Source: Actinomycetes bacterium (GTDB lineage: Bacteria > Actinomycetota > Acidimicrobiia > Acidimicrobiales > Acidimicrobiaceae). From it: 14,567 nt of DNA. Every line of letters starts with the position of its first letter. The stretch's first letter is position 1. The DNA is taken from positions 1 to 14,567 of the forward strand of contig JAKAQR010000053.1 of NCBI GenBank assembly GCA_021819725.1, read 5' to 3'. The notes under the pieces are model-generated. The model ran no database searches and was not told the origin of the DNA. It was given only the letters and a program-made list of their open reading frames with translations. Positions 7,223 through 13,439 of this stretch are shown here, in pieces. The translations under genes and the position numbers were made by a program.

Positions 7223-8668
7223 ATGTCCGAGACGTTGATATCACAGTGGTATGAACGGTATCGGGATTCGCCGCATCAGGTGGTGATCCGCGAGCCACAC
7301 CGGTCACGTGAACTGACTGCAGATGAACTCTTTGAACGATCGGAGTTGTTTGCACGACACTTGGCGGCGCGTGGGTGTACTCGAGAATCTCGAGTCGCTA
7401 TCGAGGTAGCTGATCCGATGGATTTCCTCGTTGCCCACCTAGCAGCTCTGCGCCTTGGCGCGATAAGCGTGCCAATTCCAGCGGGTTCTACCGTCGGCGA
7501 GCTTATAGATCTGGTGGCTGATTGCACTCCTGCAGTCGCAGTTACCGATCGAGTTGACGTTGGTCCGTGGCACGATGCAAAGGTTCCGGTTACGGCGGTG
7601 GAGGCCAGTCGACTTCGCGATGATAGCGTATGTCTGGACGGCGCGAAGCCTGATGATATCGCGCTCATGCTCTACACCTCAGGTACGACCGGTAAGCCCA
7701 AAGGGGTTCCGCTCTCGCACCGCAACCTTCTTGCTACGGCGCTAGCAGTGGTTTCGGCATGGGAGTGGACCAAGGAGGATTCCCTCCTTCTTACGCTCCC
7801 CCTTTACCATATGCACGGGCTTGGCGTCGGGATTCACGGAACCCTCTGCGCTGGGGCGAGCGTTGTAGCCCATCCAAAGTTCAATGCGAGGGCCACGATC
7901 GACCAGATCAGCACCGGCGATGTCACGATGTTCTTTGGGGTTCCCACGATGTACGCCAAGCTGCTTGCGTCCGAAGGTTTCGAGAAGTTCGGTGGCTTGC
8001 GGTTGATGGTATCAGGGTCAGCGCCGTTGTCGGAGGAGGCATTTCGGCGCATCAGCCAAGCCACTGGATGCGAGCCATTGGAGCGCTATGGCATGAGTGA
8101 GACAGGAATGATTGCATCAAATCCGTTGCGGGGCCGACGATTGGCGGGGAGCGTGGGTACGGCGTTGCCAGGGGTAGAACTACGCCTATCAAAAGGAGAT
8201 AGAGGAGAGATACTGGTTCGCGGGGACGCCGTCTTTGGGGGCTATTGGCAACGAGACGAGGCGACGCTCGAAGCCTTTGACGGGGATGGTTGGTTCCATT
8301 CCGGTGATCTGGGTAGCCTGACTCCCGAAGGATATCTGGTGATCAACGGACGAGCTAAGGAGCTGATCATCAAGGGAGGACAGAATATCTTCCCTAGAGA
8401 GCTGGAGGCTTGTCTCGAAGAGATCCAGGGAGTCGTGGAAGCTGCAGTGATTGGCGAGCCGGATGAGTACTGGGGCGAGAAAATTGTGGCTTTTCTGGTC
8501 TCTGATGCTGGTGAGCTGGATGGAGATGTTGTGCGACAGTTCATTGCCGGGCGACTCAATCGTACAAAGGTCCCGGACGAGGTGAGATACGTAGATGCCT
8601 TGCCCAGAAACCGAATGGGGAAGATCCAGCGGGAGCTCCTGAAGGGGATAGATCGTACCACGTCGTGA
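7223..8668 (+). CDS. Acyl-CoA synthetase, malonyl-CoA synthetase (MatB/ACSF3)-like
   Basis: AMP-forming adenylating enzyme of 481 aa that should activate a carboxylic acid to its CoA thioester. Core motifs: A3 YTSGTTGKPKG at 151-161, A5 ERYGMSET at 287-294, A7 GDL at 361-363, the hinge motif GRAKELIIKGG at 377-386 and on, and the catalytic lysine K467 in NRMGKIQ. Length and several blocks are those of MatB malonyl-CoA synthetases: LPLYHMHGLGVG, HPKFNA, FFGVPTMYAKLL, SGSAPL and ERYGMSETGMIASNP. R288 of the ERYG motif is where MatB enzymes have a conserved arginine. Malonate or methylmalonate as substrate is inference from this resemblance; other short dicarboxylic or fatty acids are possible. 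It stands alone, with no malonate decarboxylase, transporter or polyketide gene nearby. Confidence 0.9.
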   Translation: MSETLISQWYERYRDSPHQVVIREPHRSRELTADELFERSELFARHLAARGCTRESRVAIEVADPMDFLVAHLAALRLGAISVPIPAGSTVGELIDLVADCTPAVAVTDRVDVGPWHDAKVPVTAVEASRLRDDSVCLDGAKPDDIALMLYTSGTTGKPKGVPLSHRNLLATALAVVSAWEWTKEDSLLLTLPLYHMHGLGVGIHGTLCAGASVVAHPKFNARATIDQISTGDVTMFFGVPTMYAKLLASEGFEKFGGLRLMVSGSAPLSEEAFRRISQATGCEPLERYGMSETGMIASNPLRGRRLAGSVGTALPGVELRLSKGDRGEILVRGDAVFGGYWQRDEATLEAFDGDGWFHSGDLGSLTPEGYLVINGRAKELIIKGGQNIFPRELEACLEEIQGVVEAAVIGEPDEYWGEKIVAFLVSDAGELDGDVVRQFIAGRLNRTKVPDEVRYVDALPRNRMGKIQRELLKGIDRTTS

Positions 8669-8946
8669 CCGTCGCTTTGGGCGATGGCAAAACAAGGTGG
8701 AGATGGCCGCCGACGGCCAAAGGGAGGGGATGGGGGTGCGCGTGCCGTGCTTTGGTTCAGTTTCTCCGAGTATCGGCCAACGATGCAAACATAAGCATCC
8801 GCAATCGCGCACACCTACGAGAAGTAACGGCCGTCTGCCCTTGTGAGTCACCGCGTTCTGTTTTGGATAAGGCGTTCGAATAACTGACCTCAGGGTTCTG
8901 CGGTACTCGCACCAGGTTGTCGGCAGCAACGACGACGAGACTCAGT

Positions 8947-8975
8947 AGTTAGGAGTTTGATGAAGACTTCTAACT
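8947..8975 (+). ncRNA. 12-bp RNA hairpin candidate
   Basis: AGTTAGGAGTTT (8947-8958), a GATGA loop, and AGACTTCTAACT (8964-8975). In a plus-strand RNA all twelve positions pair, ten by Watson-Crick and two by G-U; in the opposite transcript the two G-U become A-C mismatches, so structure is favoured only on the plus strand. It lies about 280 bases after the ligase stop. No T-run follows. It may be part of a 3' UTR, a small RNA or a leader; nothing identifies the class. Confidence 0.3.
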
Positions 8976-9292
8976 GCGAGTGGATGAGACGACAGGAAAT
9001 GCCTTTCGAGGTTGGGAAGCGCCTATTGTCGACGTTGTTGTCGATTGCTGGGTGGGACTGTCCATCGTCATGGAACAATGTGGTCGGCAATGTCAAAGCT
9101 TGACATGGCGTGAGAGGCACGTTGCACTGAGGGCCCCAGAGCCGAGGCCGGTACGAGGTCTCCGACTGGGGTTGAAAGCAGGACACCATGGCATGAATGC
9201 ATGGGAGCGAGGAGCTCTAGATGAGTCAATGTAAGTTCGGAGGCTGCTTTGATCCACGGCGCCCGTGAGTTGTACGGTGACAGGAGGACACG

Positions 9293-9418
9293 TTGAGTCG
9301 CCCATCTCCATGGCAATGGTGGCAGGCGGTCGGGGTTGCAACGCGGTGGAGGAGTCTCATTCCCTCTTCACGGGGGATTTGGCTCCAGCTCGTGTCGCGC
9401 TGGATGCTTGTCGGATAG
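9293..9418 (+). CDS. Possible 41-aa tryptophan-rich ORF with strong ribosome binding site
   Basis: A perfect AGGAGG at 9283-9288 precedes a TTG at 9293 by four bases, opening 41 codons that stop at 9418. The product is rich in tryptophan and arginine (starts LSRPSPWQWWQAVGV) and resembles no family I know. It ends six bases from the stop of the convergent membrane-protein gene. The ribosome binding site is the best reason to list it; TTG start, short length and odd composition are reasons to doubt it. Confidence 0.2.
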   Translation: MSRPSPWQWWQAVGVATRWRSLIPSSRGIWLQLVSRWMLVG

Positions 9419-9424
9419 TACCGC

Positions 9425-10747
9425 TCATCGAGCGAGTTGTGCCAGCAGCCAGATAGGAGGTAACGACAGATTTGTCGTTATCACAATTCCCGTGAGGACG
9501 AAGAGGAATCCCGCCAGGGCGACAGCAGTTGGGAGCGAAGCTCCGAGGCCAAGACATAGTGCTGCGATCCCGAAGGTAACCGTTAGGTAAGTGACCTCCG
9601 CCCATCGACGGTGGTAGAGGTCAGCGAACATGAGCGGCTTCCCGCCAGGGCCCGTCGCTACCCCTCGCGCTCTCAGGACCGACCACAGGATGAATGGGAG
9701 TACCTTATGGGCGTGCGCTACCAGGGCTTCAAGCAGCCAACCTCCGAACGCGGCCGTGGCAGCAGCCGCCAGTGCCTCCCCACGATGGGTATCGTCTGGG
9801 AGTGTTAGCACAGCGCTGATCGCCAGGCCAGCCCCGACGATGAGCCATGCTGCGGACGTTACGACGAAGATCAGGTGTAGATCGACCTTTCGACGGCGTT
9901 GGCGCATATGGTCGTATAAGGAGACCAGGTGACTCGCAAGACCGATAGCGAGTACGAATGCACCAATGTAAGCTAAGCTTGAGATGCTCCATGCGAGTCC
10001 CGTAGCTAGGAGTGCAGCTCCAGGAGGTGTCGCCCAGACCGCCAACTGGCCGGCCCTGTGGGCTCCCGAGATGTGCGCCAGCATGAACATCGACCACAAC
10101 TTTTCGGCGACCCCGATGTAGGTAATACCAAGCCAACTGAAGAGTCCGATGATCGCCATCGCAAGGTCGATATGACCAGCAAGGTGAAACCAGTGTCCTT
10201 GACGATCGCCAACGAATGTGATACCCAGGCAGGTAGTGAGTACGGCGCCCACGAGGGCGAATCGCAGTGCAACCACCGCGATGCCTTTCCCTTTGACCAG
10301 AAGTGGTATTCCGAGGTTTATCACCAAGAGGACGATTCCGACCCCTGCAAAGACACCACTTATTGCGGTGATGGCAAGCTGCTCGGTGGCGATCCCGATC
10401 GGTAGTAACCATGACGCTGCCAACCAGGTCACGAAGGTGAGGCGAGCGAGTCGAATCGAATACAGTGGCCTGCCGGTAATTACCGGAGTGAACTGGTGCA
10501 TTGCTCCGATGATCCCCATTGCGAGAGTCGCAAGGACTGCCAGGTGTACAGCTGCAACCACAGGATCTGCGGTAGGATCCCCGACCGCAGTGCTGCGTAC
10601 CCAAATCCATGCGACGCCACAGGCGACCAACCCTGCCGATGCTGCAGCGAAAAACGATAATGGAACAGATGGCGGCGGTACCGCACCCGGGAGCCCTGGC
10701 GGTCGACCTTGCCATGAGTTCACGCGTCCGGCGCGGGTTGCGCTCAC
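9425..10747 (-). CDS. Polytopic membrane protein, heme-copper oxidase subunit I / NnrS-like
   Basis: A 440-aa inner-membrane protein with about twelve hydrophobic segments. The pattern VHLAVLATLAMGIIGAMHQ followed by PVITG in helix 2, GHWFHLAGHIDL before helix 6, MLAHISGAH after it, and EALVAHAHKVLPF in helix 10 resemble proteins annotated as oxidase subunit I-like or NnrS, which occur with nitric-oxide metabolism genes and may bind heme or copper through such histidines. It lacks a complete set of terminal-oxidase ligands that I can assign with confidence, so catalytic activity is not claimed. The start is GTG at 10747, not the longer open frame to 10816: the GTG overlaps the TGA of the hemerythrin gene (GTGA) and has AGGA eight bases upstream, the sign of translational coupling. 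Function is probably tied to the upstream hemerythrin protein. Confidence 0.8.
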   Translation of the reverse strand: MSATRAGRVNSWQGRPPGLPGAVPPPSVPLSFFAAASAGLVACGVAWIWVRSTAVGDPTADPVVAAVHLAVLATLAMGIIGAMHQFTPVITGRPLYSIRLARLTFVTWLAASWLLPIGIATEQLAITAISGVFAGVGIVLLVINLGIPLLVKGKGIAVVALRFALVGAVLTTCLGITFVGDRQGHWFHLAGHIDLAMAIIGLFSWLGITYIGVAEKLWSMFMLAHISGAHRAGQLAVWATPPGAALLATGLAWSISSLAYIGAFVLAIGLASHLVSLYDHMRQRRRKVDLHLIFVVTSAAWLIVGAGLAISAVLTLPDDTHRGEALAAAATAAFGGWLLEALVAHAHKVLPFILWSVLRARGVATGPGGKPLMFADLYHRRWAEVTYLTVTFGIAALCLGLGASLPTAVALAGFLFVLTGIVITTNLSLPPIWLLAQLAR

Positions 10748-11712
10748 AGTGTCGTTCCTGCGGAGCGCCCGATCCTTACACGCCATACCCGCGGTCCGGC
10801 CTCGAGATAGTCCCACGTGAATGTTCCATGATATTCCGCTTCGAACTGGTATCGCAGTGGCTTCGGGTCATGATCGTTGACGAGTACGAAGCTGCTCGAA
10901 GGGGGTAGACCTTCAAAGGTCGAGAAGATCGACTCGTGACGTCGGGCCGGGGCAAGGGGACGTACGTCGAGGATATCGTGGTCATCAGTGTTGCTCGAAG
11001 GGCTGCGGGGAGCGAGTTTGATTGGCACGCTCTCCACCGAGCGAATTAATCGATGCAACTGTGCGGTCACCTTCGAGGCAAGCTCGGGTCTCGATCTCCG
11101 TAGTGTGACCCATGCGCGGGTAACAAGACGACACGCGTCCTCACCACGATTATCCTTTGCCAACAGATCTGCACTTTCTAACAAGAGCGCTAGCAGGTCA
11201 GCCTCGGTGTCTGTATGCGGGTTGTCAGCGGTACTTGTTGTGGTGGGCCTCGCTACATCGCTGAGGCGGTGCATCTCGGCTAACAGCTGCGTAAGACTGA
11301 CGGTAGCATCCGCCTGCAGCGCGGGCAAAAGAAGTTCATTCTCCTTGCCCACGTGCCTTGCGAACAGGGTTCGAATCGACTCAGCTAGTAGGAACGCATG
11401 CTCCGAGTCTGAAGACCTTCCTAGTGCCTCGACTTCAGCAGTCAGTTTTTGGTGCTCAGCGGTCATCTCTGCCACGATTTCCCCCAGGTTCGGCAGTGCA
11501 CCAGCCGCTTCGTAGATCGAGTGTTCCTCGGCCATTGCATGTGGGAGCACCTCTTCAGCGAGGTAAGTGAGCAATTGCGCAGTCGCCAACTCGTAACGAC
11601 CACTAGTCGTTACTGCGACGTGTAGGGCATCAACCCGACTCGTCACCTGATCTTGCAGTTCTTGGTGGTGGAGCAGCATTGCTTCGAAAGCCTCAAGCTC
11701 GGTATCCGTCAT
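10744..11712 (-). CDS. Hemerythrin-like protein with C-terminal DUF2249 domain
   Basis: A 322-aa cytoplasmic protein. Residues 1-150 form a hemerythrin four-helix bundle with the expected di-iron ligands: H15/H16, H58 and E62 to H64 in PHAMAEEH, H87 in AEHQKL, H120 and E124 or E126 in ARHVGKENELLLP. Residues about 167-228 are a helical segment of unknown role. Residues about 248-315 are a DUF2249 domain (ILDVRPLAPARRHESIF, HDPKPLRYQF, then WDYLEAGPRVWRVRI). Hemerythrin-DUF2249 proteins are often found with nitric-oxide or oxygen response genes; the di-iron site may sense or bind O2 or NO, or supply iron for repair. The ATG at 11712 is preceded by GAAGGGCGGA. A promoter with a dyad lies 61-88 bases upstream. 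First gene of the operon with the membrane protein. Confidence 0.92.
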   Translation of the reverse strand: MTDTELEAFEAMLLHHQELQDQVTSRVDALHVAVTTSGRYELATAQLLTYLAEEVLPHAMAEEHSIYEAAGALPNLGEIVAEMTAEHQKLTAEVEALGRSSDSEHAFLLAESIRTLFARHVGKENELLLPALQADATVSLTQLLAEMHRLSDVARPTTTSTADNPHTDTEADLLALLLESADLLAKDNRGEDACRLVTRAWVTLRRSRPELASKVTAQLHRLIRSVESVPIKLAPRSPSSNTDDHDILDVRPLAPARRHESIFSTFEGLPPSSSFVLVNDHDPKPLRYQFEAEYHGTFTWDYLEAGPRVWRVRIGRSAGTTL

Positions 11713-11772
11713 TATCCGCCCTTCAACGCGTCTCGGTTCTGGAGGGAGCTACGTTCCCTAGCTCCTCTCCCA

Positions 11773-11800
11773 AGTATATCTAGTATTGACTAGAAATAAA
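11773..11800 (-). promoter_or_regulatory. Promoter and dyad operator of the hemerythrin operon
   Basis: On the minus strand TATACT (11773-11778) is a good -10 element. Directly upstream lies a perfect 16-base dyad, read on the plus strand as TCTAGTATTGACTAGA (11779-11794; arms TCTAGT and ACTAGA, 4-base centre), filling the -10/-35 spacer, a position typical of repression. The same dyad with its AATA flank recurs before the divergent DUF2249 gene. The 5-N4-5 geometry is like that of CRP/FNR-family sites, but the sequence is not a known FNR, NsrR or IscR consensus. Confidence 0.55.
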
Positions 11801-12132
11801 AGCTATGTGCTGGAGTGCGGTCAATCCCCGGCGGGGGGTCTGTTGTCAAGACCTTAGAAACACAGCCTGGCCCAGGTGGAGATGAGCGATGTGCACAACG
11901 AGGGGTTGATCGCGGTAATTGGCACGGCGCACTCGCATGTCGGTCCTGGGAAACTTTGAACTGCAGCTAGTGATTGGGCCATTTGCGACGATGATAGAGA
12001 GTTCACTCGGTTGCGGCCCGGATTTTGCGTGACTAATGGTTGTACCAGCACTTCGGGCTGGCACCGGTCCGGCTCAGTTGTTTGAGGGAGCAGCCATGGC
12101 CCCTTGCTGGCTATATGATCGGAAGGCCCAGA

Positions 12133-12150
12133 CTGGTGAACCTTCACCAG
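12133..12150. promoter_or_regulatory. 18-base dyad in the divergent intergenic region
   Basis: CTGGTGAA-CC-TTCACCAG is a perfect inverted repeat with 8-base arms and a 2-base centre. On the plus strand an outer GGCC/GGCT pairing can lengthen the stem past a short bulge. It lies about 420 bases from each flanking gene and without a T-run, so operator is more likely than terminator. No family consensus is matched with confidence. Confidence 0.35.
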
Positions 12151-12237
12151 GGCTAGATCGAGCGTACGGCGATAATCGGTGTGTTGTCTGTCCTCGCCCT
12201 TGAGACACATCGTTAGTGTGTTGCAGATTGTCGATCG

Positions 12238-12378
12238 TTAACGTTCCCGCGCCAGCTCGTAGAAGTATGGTTTTGGGAGATGCCCATTGGGTAGACGCAA
12301 CCACACGACAATGAGTTTGTCGCTGCTCAACAACTTGAGTTTCCACGTGGGCTGACTCAGGTTGTCGATCGTCGCCAA
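12238..12378 (-). CDS. Possible 46-aa gene of unknown function
   Basis: Minus-strand frame from a TTG at 12378 to a TAA at 12238; the frame is open only back to a TAA about 20 bases further up, so no ATG or GTG start is available. Some 72% of third positions are G/C, as high as in any established gene here, and the sequence reads like a folded peptide (LKLLSSDKLIVVWLRLPNGH, then PKPYFYELARER). There is no clear ribosome binding site. It could be a short intact gene or the end of a larger one whose upstream part is lost. I recognise no family. Confidence 0.35.
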   Translation of the reverse strand: MATIDNLSQPTWKLKLLSSDKLIVVWLRLPNGHLPKPYFYELARER

Positions 12379-12497
12379 AGGGTCGTGGCCGTTGTTTACC
12401 TGCGATTATGAAGTCATACTTTCGGTGAAAACTTCTACGGACGTCTGGTCTTGCAGGAAATTTGTACGAGTGGCGCGGACCCAGCCCCTATGATAAA

Positions 12498-12518
12498 TTC
12501 TAGTATACAATAGAAATA
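12498..12518 (+). promoter_or_regulatory. Dyad operator upstream of the DUF2249-DUF59 operon
   Basis: TCTAGTATACAATAGA (12499-12514) followed by AATA matches the hemerythrin-promoter dyad at 17 of 21 aligned positions (12498-12518 against 11778-11798). Arms TCTAGT and AATAGA pair at five of six positions. It lies 47 bases before the ATG at 12562 and overlaps TACAAT and other AT-rich -10 candidates, so it very likely sits on the core promoter. A second short palindrome, TAGATCTA, follows at 12524. Confidence 0.55.
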
Positions 12519-12547
12519 TACGGTAGATCTAGGCGTTTGGACGTCTC

Positions 12548-12556
12548 GGGAGGGAG
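12548..12556 (+). promoter_or_regulatory. Ribosome binding site of the DUF2249 gene
   Basis: GGGAGGGAG with a 5-base spacer to the ATG at 12562 fixes the start of this short gene. Confidence 0.75.
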
Positions 12557-12561
12557 TTTGT

Positions 12562-12786
12562 ATGGCTGTGGTTGATGCGCGCCCGATCATTGCATCGGGA
12601 GCAGAGCCGTTTGAGATCATCATGACAGCGGTTGGTAACCTTGCCGATGGCGAACAACTCGAGGTACTTGCACCATTTGAGCCGGTACCCCTCGAGGGGG
12701 TCCTTTCATCTCAGGGCTTCTCTTACGTCGCCGAAGATGTCGGTGGAGGTGACTGGCGGGTCGTCTTTCAAAGGATCCCGTCTTGA
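12562..12786 (+). CDS. DUF2249 domain protein
   Basis: A 74-aa single-domain DUF2249 protein: an opening DARPI motif, a helix (EPFEIIMTAVGNL), LEVLAPFEPVPLEGVL, and an ending beta strand DWRVVFQR. DUF2249 has a small TusA-like alpha/beta fold; its biochemical role is not established. It is a clear paralogue of the C-terminal domain of the hemerythrin protein encoded on the other strand: DARPI/DVRPL, FEPVPL/HDPKPL and GGGDWRVVF/AGPRVWRVRI occur in the same order. Its stop overlaps the TTG start of the next gene (TTGA), so the two are translationally coupled. The dyad upstream suggests shared control with the hemerythrin operon. Confidence 0.85.
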   Translation: MAVVDARPIIASGAEPFEIIMTAVGNLADGEQLEVLAPFEPVPLEGVLSSQGFSYVAEDVGGGDWRVVFQRIPS

Positions 12787-13139
12787 CGAGCCGCATTCCA
12801 GATGGCAATGGTCGAGTACTTGAACCACAATCGGGGATCTTGTCGGCGACTTGGCGTGCTTTGGGTGGGGTCTACGATCCGGAACTGTGCATCGACGTGG
12901 TCGCGCTCGGTCTGGTCTACGACGTGCGCTGTGTGAATAGCGAGGTGATCGTGGAGATGACCATGACGACACCGGGTTGTCCAGCATCGGAAAGCCTTCC
13001 CGAGATGGCCAAACTCGCCATCAGCGAAGCGGTGGGTGAAGAGGTGGTAGTGGATGTACGCGTGGTATGGGAGCCGCCATGGAACCCAACCATGATGGAC
13101 GATGCGACTGCCCGGTCACTCGGACTCCGAGTTCGTTGA
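12783..13139 (+). CDS. MIP18/DUF59-family Fe-S cluster assembly factor (SufT/PaaD type)
   Basis: A 118-aa protein of the MIP18/DUF59 family, which helps deliver or insert Fe-S clusters into target enzymes. Hallmarks: YDPELCIDVVALGLVYDV at residues 31-48; the reactive cysteine C66 in TTPGCPASESL; and the C-terminal WEPPWNPTMMDDATARSLG block, seen in PaaD/SufT-like members. C36 and C50 are additional cysteines. The start is TTG at 12783, overlapping the previous stop as TTGA, with AGGA seven bases upstream; a TTG start is unusual but the coupling and spacing support it. Paired with DUF2249 and near hemerythrin, it suggests maturation or repair of an Fe-S protein damaged by NO or O2; the target is not in the window. 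Confidence 0.9.
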   Translation: MTSRIPDGNGRVLEPQSGILSATWRALGGVYDPELCIDVVALGLVYDVRCVNSEVIVEMTMTTPGCPASESLPEMAKLAISEAVGEEVVVDVRVVWEPPWNPTMMDDATARSLGLRVR

Positions 13140-13439
13140 CGGGGCGGCGATCGCCATGTTGATGCAGCGGAGAATGACCCACCAACTACTCTGGGCGAAG
13201 AATAGAGGCTACCACCTCATGCCGAGTTCGAGCCTTTACGTACCCCGGTGAACTCACGAGCCGGCCGCCGGTAGGTAGTGCTGGGGGCGTCGCGAATAGC
13301 TTGATGGATTCGAAAGAAAAGAATGCAACACTCCAAGCGCGAAGCCAACCTCCGGCTAGCGGACATCAGGTGATTGGGTTCGGGACGCCGTGAGCTCAGA
13401 AGATGCCCGTGTTGAGTCGGATAAACATCAGGTATTCTC
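13140..13439. other. 300-base interval before the CopD-like gene
   Basis: No firm gene. A 31-codon plus-strand ORF (ATG 13156 to 13251) and a 49-codon minus-strand ORF (13217-13366) show fair third-position G/C but no ribosome binding site or homology that I can name. The palindrome GGCGATCGCC is at 13146-13155. ACATCAGGT occurs twice (13363 and 13424 region), the second time just before the CopD-like start. Confidence 0.45.

Larger units (their letters stand above)
8669..9424. other. About 750-base interval without a convincing gene
   Basis: Between the ligase and the convergent membrane-protein gene. Contents: a short hairpin TGGCCG-CCGA-CGGCCA at 8704-8719, 35 bases after the ligase stop, lacking a T-run; a 36-codon ORF from ATG 8684 with weak start context; the 12-bp hairpin at 8947-8975; a minus-strand 99-codon ORF at 8890-9189 with fair G/C third positions but no ribosome binding site and no recognised motif; and a plus-strand ORF at 8980-9234 with no family resemblance. 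The only strong translation signal is at 9282, listed with the 9293 ORF. Confidence 0.5.
11713..12561. other. Divergent intergenic region of about 850 bases
   Basis: It separates the hemerythrin operon from the DUF2249-DUF59 operon and holds both promoters near its ends. The middle contains a coding-like small ORF at 12238-12378 (-). After it, minus-strand frames at about 12080-12210 (starting MCLKGEDRQHTDYRRTLDL) and about 11846-12000 (with MRVRRANYRDQPLVV) also read like protein but shift frame, so a decayed minus-strand gene may lie here. On the plus strand a 35-codon ORF at 12096-12203 has a GAGGGAG site and a CxxC near its end, but weak codon bias. A direct repeat TTGTCGATCGT occurs at 12228 and 12362. 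Confidence 0.45.

Noticed and set aside
8704..8719. Hairpin TGGCCG-CCGA-CGGCCA after the ligase as a terminator
   Set aside because: It is followed by AAAGGGAGGGG rather than a T-run; kept only as a note in the interval entry.
8189..8929. Minus-strand ORF of 246 codons opposite the end of the ligase gene
   Set aside because: It lies antisense to the conserved ligase C-terminal motifs and has no recognisable domain.
9461..9480. Perfect inverted repeat TAACGACA-GATT-TGTCGTTA
   Set aside because: It lies inside the coding sequence of the membrane protein near its 3' end and has no T-run on either strand, so it is more likely chance than a terminator.
9729..10715. Long minus-strand ORF of 328 codons inside the membrane-protein gene
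   Set aside because: It is a frame shadow: rich in Arg, Ser and Cys with no motif, while the overlapping frame gives clean transmembrane helices.
10748..10816. Longer start of the membrane protein at 10816
   Set aside because: The extension would overlap the hemerythrin gene by 73 bases and is basic and non-conserved in look; the GTG at 10747 has a ribosome binding site and a GTGA overlap.
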